A stretch of DNA of 64,000 nt from Herbihabitans rhizosphaerae (GTDB lineage Bacteria > Actinomycetota > Actinomycetes > Mycobacteriales > Pseudonocardiaceae): positions 62,001 through 126,000 of the forward strand of contig NZ_SGWQ01000015.1 of the NCBI RefSeq assembly GCF_004216555.1. Reading direction: 5' to 3'. Both the position numbers and the translations under genes were made by a program. Below are positions 1 to 8,100 of this stretch, in pieces. The first letter of the stretch is position 1. Each line of letters opens with the position of its first letter. The notes under the pieces were generated by a model that saw nothing but the letters and a program-made list of their open reading frames with translations, was not told where the DNA came from and searched no databases.

Positions 1-1
1 T

Positions 2-145
2 GTATTCGCGATTCTCGAGAAGCATCCAGGTGTGTTGGACACTATCGGGGCGCACAACGAGCTTGCCGAAGCCGCTATTGCTCCGCTCCAGCAGAGACCG
101 CTCGAGCCGGGCGTGGCTGTAGTCGTCGCGCACCTACCCCGGTGA
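2..145 (+). CDS. C-terminal 47 residues of an unidentified gene (partial)
   Basis: An open frame runs in from the left edge and stops at TGA 143-145. The visible peptide starts VFAILEKHPGVLDTIGAHNE and ends in a hydrophobic VAVVVAHLPR tail. Codon use is typical of high-GC coding DNA, with G/C in most third positions. It converges on the minus-strand PucR gene and their stop codons overlap by about 12 bases. I do not recognise the family from this tail; the rest lies outside the window. Confidence 0.5.
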   Translation, partial: VFAILEKHPGVLDTIGAHNELAEAAIAPLQQRPLEPGVAVVVAHLPR

Positions 146-1231
146 GCCCAGCGCGTCACGGCCGAGCGAGCGGTGAGTCAGCACCCAGAGGAGTTCGAAG
201 ACGGCGATCGGGTTGCCGCGCAGGCTCACCCCCGCCAGCTCCTCGAACCGGGCGATCCGGTACCGGACCGTGTTCGGGTGCACGAACAGCTGCTCGGCCG
301 TGCGCGCCACGTTCTTGCCCTCCAGCAGGTAGGCGTGCAGAGTGTCGGCGATCTCGACGGCGGAGTCGTTGTGCCCCAACGGTTCCAGGTATCGGCGGGT
401 CAGCGCGCCGCTGATCGTGCCGTCGGTGCCGACGGTCGGTAACAGGCCGAGCTCGTCGAACTCGTGCACGCCCGTGCGGCCGTGCCGGCGGGCGGTCTCC
501 AGCGCACGCGAGGCCATCCGAAACGACTCGGGCAGCCGATGAGGTGGGCGGGGCGGACCGACCCCCAGGGTGCCCCGACGGTCCGCCCCTTGCCCCGGCC
601 GGGCGGGCAGCACCCCGGCCAGGTCTTCGCCGATCACGGTCACCAGGCCCGCCGCGCCGCCGTACCCGGCGATCAGGCCGTAGGCGCGCGCGAGGTCCTC
701 CGGCCGCATGCCGGGTGCCGGCCGGCCGCGGACCGCGAGGTACTCCCGGTCCGGATCCAGTCCACAGTGGACGGCGTCCTGCCGTGCCGTGGTCGCCGTG
801 GTGTCGAACAGCAGCCGCCGCAGGAAGTTCGCGCGCACGCGGTGGTGCTCGGCGTTCTGGTAGCCCTCGGCCACCGCGGCGGCCAGCGCGTTGCACCGCT
901 GGACCACCTCGTCCACCGTGCCGAGCACGACCTCGGGCGGCGTGCCCCGAACCGCTCCCGCGTCACGCAGATGATCGACGATCACGCGCAGCGCCGCCTG
1001 GTACACGGCGGCGACCTGGCCCGGCGGGTAGCCATCGGCGGCCCACGCGGCGCCGATGGTGACCAGCCGCGCCCGGTCCGTCGCCGGCGTGCCGATGACA
1101 CGTCGGATCAGGGCACTCAGCAGATACTCGGCGTCGGTCAGCTGCGGCATGGCCCGCGCGTTGCGGCGCACCGCCCCGACGATGTGCGCCCGCAGCGCCT
1201 CGGTGTCCAGCGACTCGACGATCTCGCTCAC
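134..1231 (-). CDS. PucR-family transcriptional regulator (downstream copy)
   Basis: A 365-residue DNA-binding regulator. The C-terminal PucR-type helix-turn-helix lies at about residues 292-345 and carries the family hallmark VHPNTVRYRIARFEELAG. The middle of the protein is the usual poorly conserved effector/GGDEF-like linker. The start is GTG at 1231: it overlaps the TGA of the upstream regulator as GTGA and has GGGAGG seven bases upstream. A longer ATG frame exists but would lie inside the neighbour. It is a paralogue of the preceding gene, and both share a PRTLDRLPESFR-like stretch before the DNA-binding domain. The pair is translationally coupled and probably co-regulates one target. 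The effector is unknown. Confidence 0.85.
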   Translation of the reverse strand: MSEIVESLDTEALRAHIVGAVRRNARAMPQLTDAEYLLSALIRRVIGTPATDRARLVTIGAAWAADGYPPGQVAAVYQAALRVIVDHLRDAGAVRGTPPEVVLGTVDEVVQRCNALAAAVAEGYQNAEHHRVRANFLRRLLFDTTATTARQDAVHCGLDPDREYLAVRGRPAPGMRPEDLARAYGLIAGYGGAAGLVTVIGEDLAGVLPARPGQGADRRGTLGVGPPRPPHRLPESFRMASRALETARRHGRTGVHEFDELGLLPTVGTDGTISGALTRRYLEPLGHNDSAVEIADTLHAYLLEGKNVARTAEQLFVHPNTVRYRIARFEELAGVSLRGNPIAVFELLWVLTHRSLGRDALGSPG

Positions 1232-2340
1232 CGAGGGCCTCCCGCGCCGAGCCGGGTCATGTACGCGTCGTACCGCAGCGCCCACCAGACCTCCATCGCG
1301 TGCACCGGATCGCGCAGCCGCGCACCGGTCAGCTCCTCGAACCGGGACATGCGGTACCGCAACGTGTTCGGGTGCAGATAGAGCACCTTGGCCGCCTGGT
1401 GCACGTGCATCCCCTGTTCGAAGTAGACGCGCAGGCTCTCCAGCACCTCCGCGCCCGACTCCACCGAGGACAGCGGTGCCAGATAGCGCCGGCGCAGGGC
1501 GTCGCCGACATCGCCGTCGGCCAGGATCGTCGGGAGCAGGCCCAGCGACTCGATGGTGTGCACGCCGGTCAGGCCGAACGCGTAGGCCGACTCGGCGGCA
1601 CGGCTGGCCAACCGGAACGACTCCGGCAGGCGGTCAAGCGTGCGCGGTGGCCCGATGCCGATGGTGACGTCCGCCAGGTCGGGTGGCGGGCAGGCGCCGA
1701 ACCCGACGACGTCGCCGTCCATCTCGGCGAGCATGCGATCACCGAGCGGTTCGGTTCCGGTGAGCCGTTCGGTCAGCTCGCCGCGGCGCAGGCCGGCCCG
1801 CGGTCGGGCGCGGAACGGCACGTACAGACGCTCGGTCCCGATGCCGTAAACGGTGACCTGCAGGCGCAGGTCCGGCGAGGTCGGCAGGCCGAGCAGCAGG
1901 ATGCCGGCGAGCCGGTTGCCGTACTCGGAGTCGAACGAGCTCCGGTCCACCGGGCGACGAATCCCGTTGTCCCCCAACATGATCGCCGACGCGGACACGT
2001 CGGCCACCGCGCTGGCCACCTCGAGCGAGGCGACCGGGTCGCCACCGTCCATGGTGCCGATCTCCTCCAGGTAGTCGATCGTCTCCGTGATGGCCGCGCG
2101 CCCGACCGACAGCATGGCCTCCGACGGCGCGCGCCGGTCGCACTCCAGGGGCGCGAGCCGGCCGCCGCCGCGGATCGACTCGATGATCTGCCGGTACTGC
2201 AGGTCGAACGCGGTGTCGATGGCGTGGTCCGGTGTGGTCGCGACGGTCGGGCAGTCCCGGCGAACCCGCGCCCTGGTCCTGGTCCTCAGCAGTTCGGCCG
2301 CGGACCGGAGCGCCTCGAGTAAGTCACCGGTGGTCGTCAC
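1228..2340 (-). CDS. PucR-family transcriptional regulator (upstream copy)
   Basis: A 370-residue regulator with the PucR C-terminal helix-turn-helix at about residues 300-350 (LYLHPNTLRYRMSRFEELTG), as in its downstream paralogue. The N-terminal half has no recognisable sensor domain. The start is GTG at 2340; no strong ribosome site is visible, so the start is the least certain part. Two PucR genes in tandem with a 4-base overlap suggest duplication and joint expression. No metabolic gene is in the same transcription unit, so the target cannot be read from context. Confidence 0.83.
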   Translation of the reverse strand: MTTTGDLLEALRSAAELLRTRTRARVRRDCPTVATTPDHAIDTAFDLQYRQIIESIRGGGRLAPLECDRRAPSEAMLSVGRAAITETIDYLEEIGTMDGGDPVASLEVASAVADVSASAIMLGDNGIRRPVDRSSFDSEYGNRLAGILLLGLPTSPDLRLQVTVYGIGTERLYVPFRARPRAGLRRGELTERLTGTEPLGDRMLAEMDGDVVGFGACPPPDLADVTIGIGPPRTLDRLPESFRLASRAAESAYAFGLTGVHTIESLGLLPTILADGDVGDALRRRYLAPLSSVESGAEVLESLRVYFEQGMHVHQAAKVLYLHPNTLRYRMSRFEELTGARLRDPVHAMEVWWALRYDAYMTRLGAGGPR

Positions 2341-2508
2341 CGGCGCGTCAGCGATGCGTCTAATGGAAAGTCACCCCTTCGGACGAGGCCGTGCGGGTAC
2401 GCCTCACCGCGGACGCGGCTCGATCGAACCGTTGTCCAGCAACGGGTTTGCCCGGCACGACCGGTTGGTAGTCGAGCTGTTGCTGACGCCTCGTCGCGCC
2501 GGGAAAGA

Positions 2509-2973
2509 TCAAGCCACGCCGGTCGTGCTGCTCCGCCGGCGCCGGATGCGTCCGGTGAGCAGCAGGCCGTCGCGCAGGTTCAGGCTCATCAGAACGATGT
2601 TGACCGCCCCGCCGGCGAGTTCGATCGCCTGCAGGGTCGTGAACGCCGCGCCGAAGTCGTTCTCGGCGGACAGTCGCTGCAGCAGGATGGCGCACGGCGT
2701 GAGCACGCCGAGGCCGATCGCCGCGATGGCGATCATCCGCTTCTGCTTGCCGAGAATTCGAGGGCCGCGGCGCTTGCCCATCAGCGACCGCCCGCTCCCA
2801 CCGGTGATCGCCATACTGGGCACCAGTACGCAGATTCCGTACAGGATCAGGGTTTTCACGCTCGCGATGGCATCGTGGTCACCGCCCACCTCCACCAGGA
2901 CGGAGGCGACGAAAAAGGTCGTGATCAAGGTCAGACCGAGTGTGCCGGCGACGGCGTGTACGCGTTTCTTCAT
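2509..2973 (-). CDS. Small four-helix integral membrane protein
   Basis: A 154-residue protein with four hydrophobic segments, at about residues 5-28, 38-60, 77-97 and 110-132, and short basic loops (GKRRGPR and a C-terminal RIRRRR run). The start is ATG 2973 because GGGAGGA sits just upstream; the ATG 15 bases earlier lacks a site. It follows the MarR gene by 24 bases on the same strand, so the two probably form an operon in which the regulator controls the membrane protein. I do not recognise the family. A small exporter or a membrane-stress protein are possible readings, neither shown. Confidence 0.7.
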   Translation of the reverse strand: MKKRVHAVAGTLGLTLITTFFVASVLVEVGGDHDAIASVKTLILYGICVLVPSMAITGGSGRSLMGKRRGPRILGKQKRMIAIAAIGLGVLTPCAILLQRLSAENDFGAAFTTLQAIELAGGAVNIVLMSLNLRDGLLLTGRIRRRRSSTTGVA

Positions 2974-2997
2974 GCGTCGTCCTCCCATGGGTTGGGC

Positions 2998-3456
2998 CTA
3001 CGGCATCGCGGCGTCCTGCCGGTCGAGCAGATTGACGTCGATGTGCCTCAAGATCCGTTTCAGCGCAGCCACGTCGTCGTCGACGAGCCCCTCCAGCGCG
3101 CGGGCCAGAACCGCTTCGGCCAGCCCGACGAGTGATTCCTTGAGCTGGCGCCCCTCCGCGGTCAGGAACACCGAGAAGGCCCTGCGGTCCTGCTCGTTCG
3201 GCTCACGGAAGATGTAGCCGTTGCGCTCCAGCACGGCGAGCATCCTCGTCACGTTCGGCTTGTCGTTGAACGTCCGCTGCGCGAGCTCCACCTGCGAGAG
3301 GCCCTCCTCCTCCCACAGCCGGTTCAGCAGCGCCCACTGCTCCGGCGTGACCACGCAGCCGGCGTCCCGGAACGCGTGCAGCAGCTCGCGCTTGAGGTAC
3401 AGCGCGGTCCGGTTGAGGAAGAACCCCACCGAGTCGTCGAGCTTGAATTCCGCCAT
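2998..3456 (-). CDS. MarR-family transcriptional regulator
   Basis: A 152-residue winged-helix regulator. The recognition region is LSQVELAQRTFNDKPNVTRM followed by a wing containing REPNEQDRRAF, the usual MarR D-R-R signature, at about residues 50-100. The start is ATG 3456 with GAAGG a few bases upstream. It is divergent from ohrR, and the 189-base gap carries inverted repeats that fit MarR operators. It is probably autoregulatory and controls the membrane protein directly downstream. Confidence 0.85.
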   Translation of the reverse strand: MAEFKLDDSVGFFLNRTALYLKRELLHAFRDAGCVVTPEQWALLNRLWEEEGLSQVELAQRTFNDKPNVTRMLAVLERNGYIFREPNEQDRRAFSVFLTAEGRQLKESLVGLAEAVLARALEGLVDDDVAALKRILRHIDVNLLDRQDAAMP

Positions 3457-3475
3457 GAGCCTTCGATCACAATTG

Positions 3476-3489
3476 GTTGTTATGACAAC
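3476..3489. promoter_or_regulatory. Candidate MarR operator (GTTGT-4-ACAAC)
   Basis: A perfect inverted repeat GTTGT-TATG-ACAAC lies about 20 bases upstream of the ATG of the minus-strand MarR gene. Position and size fit an autoregulatory MarR site; no binding data are implied. Confidence 0.5.
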
Positions 3490-3606
3490 GGAAGGCTAGT
3501 CCCGCGTCCGCCTCACCGTCAAGGGGCTACGGCCACTCTCGGCTCTCGGAAAATGGCTGTTTACCTGGCGTTACACCGCTCGCCTCGCGGTAGCTTGCGA
3601 GACACT

Positions 3607-3622
3607 CAGTTGCACACAACTG
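3607..3622. promoter_or_regulatory. Candidate OhrR operator upstream of ohrR
   Basis: A perfect inverted repeat CAGTTG-CACA-CAACTG ends 23 bases before the ohrR ATG. Its right side continues as ACAACTGAACT, which resembles the OhrR box in front of ohr at 4149. This suggests autorepression. Confidence 0.5.
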
Positions 3623-3645
3623 AACTCGCTTCTAGCATCGAGCTC

Positions 3646-4098
3646 ATGGGGAACTCGGATCTGACGCTGGACAAGCAGGTGTGCTTCGCCCTCTACTCGG
3701 CGTCCAGGGCGGTCACCCAGCTGTATCGCCCGGTACTGGACAGCCTCGGCCTGACCTACCCGCAGTACCTGGTGCTGATCGTGCTGTGGGAGCGCGGCCC
3801 GACGACCGTGAAGGATCTCGGCACGGCGTTGCGCCTCGACTCGGGGACGCTGTCTCCCCTGCTCAAGCGCCTGGAATCGGCCGGGCTGGTCGCCCGTGAG
3901 CGGCGGGCCGAGGACGAGCGATCGGTACGCGTGCGACTCACCGACAAGGGCGACGAGCTGCGCGGCCGCGCGTGCGTGGTGCCCGGCCGGATCGCCGGCG
4001 CCTCGGGTATGGACCTGGCCGAGCTGGAGGAGTTGCGGCAGCGCCTGGTCGAGCTGACCGAGGCGGTCGGCAAGCACACCCTCGCACCGCTCGACTGA
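3646..4098 (+). CDS. ohrR: OhrR organic-peroxide-sensing MarR repressor
   Basis: A 150-residue MarR-family protein. Cys13 in QVCFALYSASR matches the reactive cysteine that OhrR proteins use to sense organic hydroperoxides; oxidation releases DNA. The winged helix follows (LRLDSGTLSPLLKRLESAGL, then ERRAEDERSVRVRLTDKG). A second Cys near residue 113 might allow a two-cysteine mechanism, but its position is not typical. The start is ATG 3646, the first codon giving the normal N-terminus. The target ohr lies 113 bases downstream with a near-palindromic OhrR box before it. Confidence 0.9.
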   Translation: MGNSDLTLDKQVCFALYSASRAVTQLYRPVLDSLGLTYPQYLVLIVLWERGPTTVKDLGTALRLDSGTLSPLLKRLESAGLVARERRAEDERSVRVRLTDKGDELRGRACVVPGRIAGASGMDLAELEELRQRLVELTEAVGKHTLAPLD

Positions 4099-4148
4099 CC
4101 ACCCCGACGAGTCGCCCCCGCGATCAGCGTCACGGTTCATTTGATTGT

Positions 4149-4165
4149 GCACAATTGAATTGCGC
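4149..4165. promoter_or_regulatory. OhrR box upstream of ohr
   Basis: GCACAATT-G-AATTGCGC is a 17-base near-palindrome with one mismatch. It follows the known OhrR consensus of ACAATT and AATTGT arms and lies about 45 bases before the ohr ATG. An overlapping perfect palindrome ATTGTGCACAAT spans 4144-4155. Confidence 0.65.
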
Positions 4166-4211
4166 ACTACGGTCGATGGAGTACGACATCCGATGATCGA
4201 AGGAGAAGGCG

Positions 4212-4628
4212 ATGACCACGCTGTACACAGCCAAGGCGACGGCAACCGGAGCGGGCCGAGGCGGCCGGGTTCGCTCCTCGGACGAGGTCCTCGACGTCGA
4301 GCTGAGCGTGCCCAAGGAGCTCGGCGGCCCCGGTGCGGCCGCCACCAACCCGGAGCAGCTGTTCGCCGCCGGCTACGCGGCCTGCTTCAACAGCGCGCTG
4401 CAACTGGTCGCGCGCAAGCAGAAGATCACGCTCGACGACTCGACGGTGACCGCCGAGGTGGGCATCGGCCCGGCCGGAGCCGGGTTCGGACTGTCCGTCT
4501 CGCTGCTGGTCAGCACCCCGAGCGTGCCGAGGGAGACGGCGCAGGCCCTGGTCGGCGCCGCGCACCAGGTGTGCCCCTACTCCAACGCGACCCGCGGCAA
4601 CGTCGACATCGAGCTGAAGGTGGCGTGA
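4212..4628 (+). CDS. ohr: Organic hydroperoxide resistance protein Ohr
   Basis: A 138-residue Ohr/OsmC-fold thiol peroxidase that reduces fatty-acid and other organic hydroperoxides in the cytoplasm. The two catalytic cysteines are Cys58 (GYAACF) and Cys121 (QVCPYSNATRGN), and the conserved Arg19 near the N-terminus is present. Length matches the family. The start ATG 4212 has AAGGAGAAGG just upstream. It is regulated by OhrR next door and overlaps the following reductase gene by one base (TGATG), so both are likely induced by peroxide. Confidence 0.95.
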   Translation: MTTLYTAKATATGAGRGGRVRSSDEVLDVELSVPKELGGPGAAATNPEQLFAAGYAACFNSALQLVARKQKITLDDSTVTAEVGIGPAGAGFGLSVSLLVSTPSVPRETAQALVGAAHQVCPYSNATRGNVDIELKVA

Positions 4629-5632
4629 TGACCACGACCAGGGAGATCCACCTCGCCGCACGGCCGGTCGGCTGGCCCACCGCGAACGATTTCGCCCTCG
4701 TGCAGCGGGACCTGCCGCCGTTGGCCGCCGGTCAGGTGCTGGTGCGCAACCAGTACATGTCGGTGGACCCGTACATGCGCGGCCGGATGAACGACGCCAA
4801 GTCCTACACGCCTGCATTCCCGCTCGGCGAGCCGCTCGTCGGCGGCGCTGTCGGCGAGGTCGTTGAGTCCACAGTGGACGGTCTCGCGGCCGGCGATCTG
4901 GTGCTGCACGGTCTCGGCTGGCGCGAGCACGCGATCGTGGACGGTGGCGGCGTGACCAAGCTGGACAGTGTCACCGGCGTGTCGCCGTCGCGGTACCTCG
5001 GCGCGCTCGGTATGCCAGGGCTCACCGCCCACGTCGGACTGCTGGACATCGCCGCGTTCCAGCCGGGTGACACGGTGTTCGTCTCCGGCGCCGCCGGGGC
5101 GGTCGGCGCGCTGGTGGGCCAGATCGCGCGGCTGCGCGGCGCCAAGCGGGTGATCGGCAGTGCCGGATCGGCCGGCAAGGTCGCCTACCTGACCGACCGG
5201 CTCGGCTTCGACGCGGCGTTCAACTACCGCGACGGCGACGTGCACGGGCAACTCGCGGCGGCCGCGCCGGACGGCATCGACGTCTACTTCGACAACGTCG
5301 GCGGTGATCACCTGGAGGCGGCGATCGGCCGGCTGAACGTCGGCGGCCGGGTCGCGCTGTGCGGGGCCATCTCGATGTACAACGCCAGCGAGCCGCAGCC
5401 GGGGCCGAACAATCTCGCGCTGGCCGTCGGCAAGCGGCTGAGCCTGCGCGGCTTCATCGTCAGCGATCACTTCGACCGGCTGCCCGAGGTCGTGGCCGAG
5501 GTCGGCGGCTGGCTGCGCGACGGTGAGCTCGTCGCCGACGAGACCGTGGTGGACGGCCTGGACAACGCGGTCGACGCGTTCCTCGGCATGCTGCGCGGCA
5601 CCAACACCGGGAAGATGATCGTCCGGCTTTGA
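4628..5632 (+). CDS. Zinc-free NADP-dependent MDR reductase (leukotriene B4 dehydrogenase-like)
   Basis: A 334-residue medium-chain reductase of the PTGR/CurA type, which reduces double bonds of alpha,beta-unsaturated carbonyls with NADPH. The N-terminus has the family pattern LVRNQYMSVDPYMRGRM, the cofactor fold has SGAAGAVG near residue 157, and YFDNVGG follows. There are no zinc-binding cysteines. The start ATG overlaps the ohr stop by one base. Its place in the ohr operon fits disposal of reactive aldehydes from oxidised lipids; that link is inferred. Confidence 0.88.
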   Translation: MTTTREIHLAARPVGWPTANDFALVQRDLPPLAAGQVLVRNQYMSVDPYMRGRMNDAKSYTPAFPLGEPLVGGAVGEVVESTVDGLAAGDLVLHGLGWREHAIVDGGGVTKLDSVTGVSPSRYLGALGMPGLTAHVGLLDIAAFQPGDTVFVSGAAGAVGALVGQIARLRGAKRVIGSAGSAGKVAYLTDRLGFDAAFNYRDGDVHGQLAAAAPDGIDVYFDNVGGDHLEAAIGRLNVGGRVALCGAISMYNASEPQPGPNNLALAVGKRLSLRGFIVSDHFDRLPEVVAEVGGWLRDGELVADETVVDGLDNAVDAFLGMLRGTNTGKMIVRL

Positions 5633-5699
5633 CACCCGTTCGAGTGGTTTCCTTCACAACTGAATGGTTTTCCTGCAGCTGTGTAGGAACACTGCCGGA

Positions 5700-6311
5700 G
5701 TGACCCGATCAGCTCCGGACCGCACGCGCGCGCCACACCTCGGACCCGAGCGGCGCCGCCCTCAGGTCCTGGACGCCGCACTGGCGATCGCCGCCGCCGA
5801 GGGCATCACCGCGGTGTCGATCGCCAGGGTGGCCGACCACCTCGGCGTCACCCGTCCCGTGGTGTACGCCTGCTTCGCCGACCGGATCGAGCTGATCAAG
5901 GCGCTGGTCGAGCGAGAGGAACAGGTCATCCTCGGCGGCGCGTTCGCCGCGTTGTCCCCGCGGGACGGCGACCCGTTCGTGGCCGGCTTCCAGGCGTTAC
6001 TCACCACCGTGGCCGAGCATCCGGACTCCTGGCGAGTCGTGTTCGAGGGCACGCCCGACCCCGCCGTGCGCGAGCTGTTCGGCCGCGGCCGGATGCTGAT
6101 CGGCGCCGAGTTCGAGCGCCTGATCACCCCGACCCTGCGCGCCTGGGGCACCACCGACGTGCCGCGCAAACTGCCGGTGCTGGTGGAGCTGTTCCTGTCC
6201 TCCTGCGAGGGCGCCATCCGCACGCTGCTCAGCGGCGAGCAGACCTGGACACCCGACGAGCTCGGCGAGTTCGTCGGCAAGGCCGTCCACCGCGCACTGC
6301 GCGAAGCCTGA
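5700..6311 (+). CDS. TetR-family transcriptional regulator
   Basis: About 203 residues from GTG 5700; a frame extending to 5664 would add 12 residues and cannot be excluded. The helix-turn-helix is near residues 20-66 (GITAVSIARVADHLGVTRPVVYACFADRIELIKAL). The C-terminal half is a typical ligand domain. It lies between the ohr reductase and an acyl-CoA dehydrogenase that follows 22 bases downstream, so it most likely controls that enzyme. CACAACTGAAT at 5655-5665 resembles the OhrR half-sites seen upstream. Confidence 0.82.
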   Translation: MTRSAPDRTRAPHLGPERRRPQVLDAALAIAAAEGITAVSIARVADHLGVTRPVVYACFADRIELIKALVEREEQVILGGAFAALSPRDGDPFVAGFQALLTTVAEHPDSWRVVFEGTPDPAVRELFGRGRMLIGAEFERLITPTLRAWGTTDVPRKLPVLVELFLSSCEGAIRTLLSGEQTWTPDELGEFVGKAVHRALREA

Positions 6312-6333
6312 CCCGACCATCGCAAGGAGAGCC

Positions 6334-8094
6334 ATGCCCGTCGCCGCGAAGTCACTGCTGCTCAACCCGTCCGCCTACGATCCGGCGCACTTCGACGAGC
6401 AGACGCGGCGGGTGCTCGCCGCCACCGTCGAGCACTTCGAGGGACGCGGGCTGGCCAAGCTCGTCGAGGACTACCACGCGCACACCTGGTACCAGGAGTT
6501 CCTCGACTTCGTGGCCGAGCAGAAGGTGTTCGCCACCTTCCTCACCCCGGCCCGCGACGGCGGCGGTGACAGCGACAAGCGGTGGGACACCGCGCGGGTG
6601 GCGGCCATGTCGGAGCTGCTCGGCTTCTACGGCCTGTCCTACTGGTACCCGTGGCAGGTGACCTGCCTCGGGCTCGGCCCGGTGTGGCAGAGCCACAACG
6701 ACACCGCACGGGAACGCGCCGCGGCGGCGCTCGACGCGGGCGGCGTGGCCGCGTTCGGCCTGTCCGAGCGGGAGCACGGCGCGGACATCTACTCCACCGA
6801 CATGGTGCTCACCCCGGACGGCGCCGGCGGGTTCACGGCCAACGGCGACAAGTACTACATCGGCAACGGCAACGCGGCGTCCACCGTGTCGGTGTTCGGG
6901 CGGATCGACGGAGTCGACGGACCCGACCAGTACGTCTTCTTCACCGCCGACAGCGGCCACCCGAACTACCGGCTGATCCAGAACGTGGTGCCGAACCAGA
7001 ACTACGTGTCGGAGTTCCGGCTCGAGGACTACCCGGTCGCCGCCACCGACATCCTGCACACCGGCGACGACGCGTTCAGCGCCGCGCTCAACACGGTCAA
7101 CGTCGGCAAGTTCAACCTCTGCTTCGGCGCGATCGGACTGACCACGCACGGGTTCTACGCGTCGATCCGGCACGCGCACAATCGCGTGCTGTACGGCAAG
7201 CCGGTCACCGACATGAGCCACATCCGCGCGTCGTTCACCGACTCCTACGCCCGGCTGATCGCGATGAAACTGTTCAGCGACCGGGCAATCGACTACTTCC
7301 GCACCGCGAGCCCCGAGGACCGGCGCTATCTGCTGTTCAACCCGGTCACGAAGATGAAGGTGACCGCAGAGGGCGAGAAGGTGATGATCCAACTCGGCGA
7401 TGTCGTGGCGGCCAAGGGCTTCGAGAAGGACAACTTCATCGCCATCGCGAAGTTCGACACCACGTGCCTGCCCCGGCTGGAGGGCACGGTCGCGGTGAAC
7501 CTGGCGCTGGTGCTCAAGTTCATGCCGGCCTACCTGTTCATGCCGGAGGACCTGCCCGAGGTGCCGACCCGCCAGGACGCCGCCGACGACGAGTTCCTGT
7601 TCCGGCAGGGCCCCACCCGAGGGCTGTCCAAGGTCCGCTTCCATGACTGGCGCGCCGCCTTCGCCGCGGCCAAGGGCATCCCGAACGTGGCGCTGTTCAC
7701 CGAGCAGGCCGAGGCGTTCACCCAGCTTCTGCTCACCGCCGCACCCGACGCCGAGCAGCAGAAGGATCTCGACTTTCTGTTGGCGCTCGGCGAGATCTTC
7801 ACGCTGATCGTCTACGGGCAGCTCATCCTGGAGCAGGCTAAGCTGGTCGACCTCGATCAGGACGCGGTGGACTCGATCTTCGAGTTCCTGGTGCGCGACT
7901 TCTCCTCGGCGGCGGTCACCCTGCACGGCAAAGCCGCCGCGACGGCCGACCAGCGGGAGTGGGCGCTCGGCGTGGTGCGCGCACCGGTCACCGACGCCGA
8001 GCGCGCCGCCCGGATGTGGTCCGAGGTGGCCGGGCTCGCCGGCGCCTACGCGATGAACCCGGGACCCCTGGTCGCCGGTGACGGCGGCGCGTAG
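6334..8094 (+). CDS. Acyl-CoA dehydrogenase family protein (about 586 residues)
   Basis: A flavoprotein of the acyl-CoA dehydrogenase superfamily, longer than the 380-residue core. The middle segment has FGLSEREHGADIYSTDM and YYIGNGNAASTVSVFGRID, corresponding to the flavin and substrate region. The helical C-terminal half follows (GFYASIRHAHNRVLYGKPV near residue 270). The start ATG 6334 has AAGGAGAG upstream. It probably oxidises an acyl-CoA or related substrate in fatty-acid or aromatic catabolism. It forms a likely operon with the preceding TetR gene. Substrate unknown. Confidence 0.85.
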   Translation: MPVAAKSLLLNPSAYDPAHFDEQTRRVLAATVEHFEGRGLAKLVEDYHAHTWYQEFLDFVAEQKVFATFLTPARDGGGDSDKRWDTARVAAMSELLGFYGLSYWYPWQVTCLGLGPVWQSHNDTARERAAAALDAGGVAAFGLSEREHGADIYSTDMVLTPDGAGGFTANGDKYYIGNGNAASTVSVFGRIDGVDGPDQYVFFTADSGHPNYRLIQNVVPNQNYVSEFRLEDYPVAATDILHTGDDAFSAALNTVNVGKFNLCFGAIGLTTHGFYASIRHAHNRVLYGKPVTDMSHIRASFTDSYARLIAMKLFSDRAIDYFRTASPEDRRYLLFNPVTKMKVTAEGEKVMIQLGDVVAAKGFEKDNFIAIAKFDTTCLPRLEGTVAVNLALVLKFMPAYLFMPEDLPEVPTRQDAADDEFLFRQGPTRGLSKVRFHDWRAAFAAAKGIPNVALFTEQAEAFTQLLLTAAPDAEQQKDLDFLLALGEIFTLIVYGQLILEQAKLVDLDQDAVDSIFEFLVRDFSSAAVTLHGKAAATADQREWALGVVRAPVTDAERAARMWSEVAGLAGAYAMNPGPLVAGDGGA

Positions 8095-8100
8095 TGAAAT

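Noticed and set aside
2427-2448. AACCGTTG/CAACGG hairpin near the PucR promoter as a terminator
   Set aside because: Short, with a mismatch and no supporting context; could be chance in GC-rich DNA.
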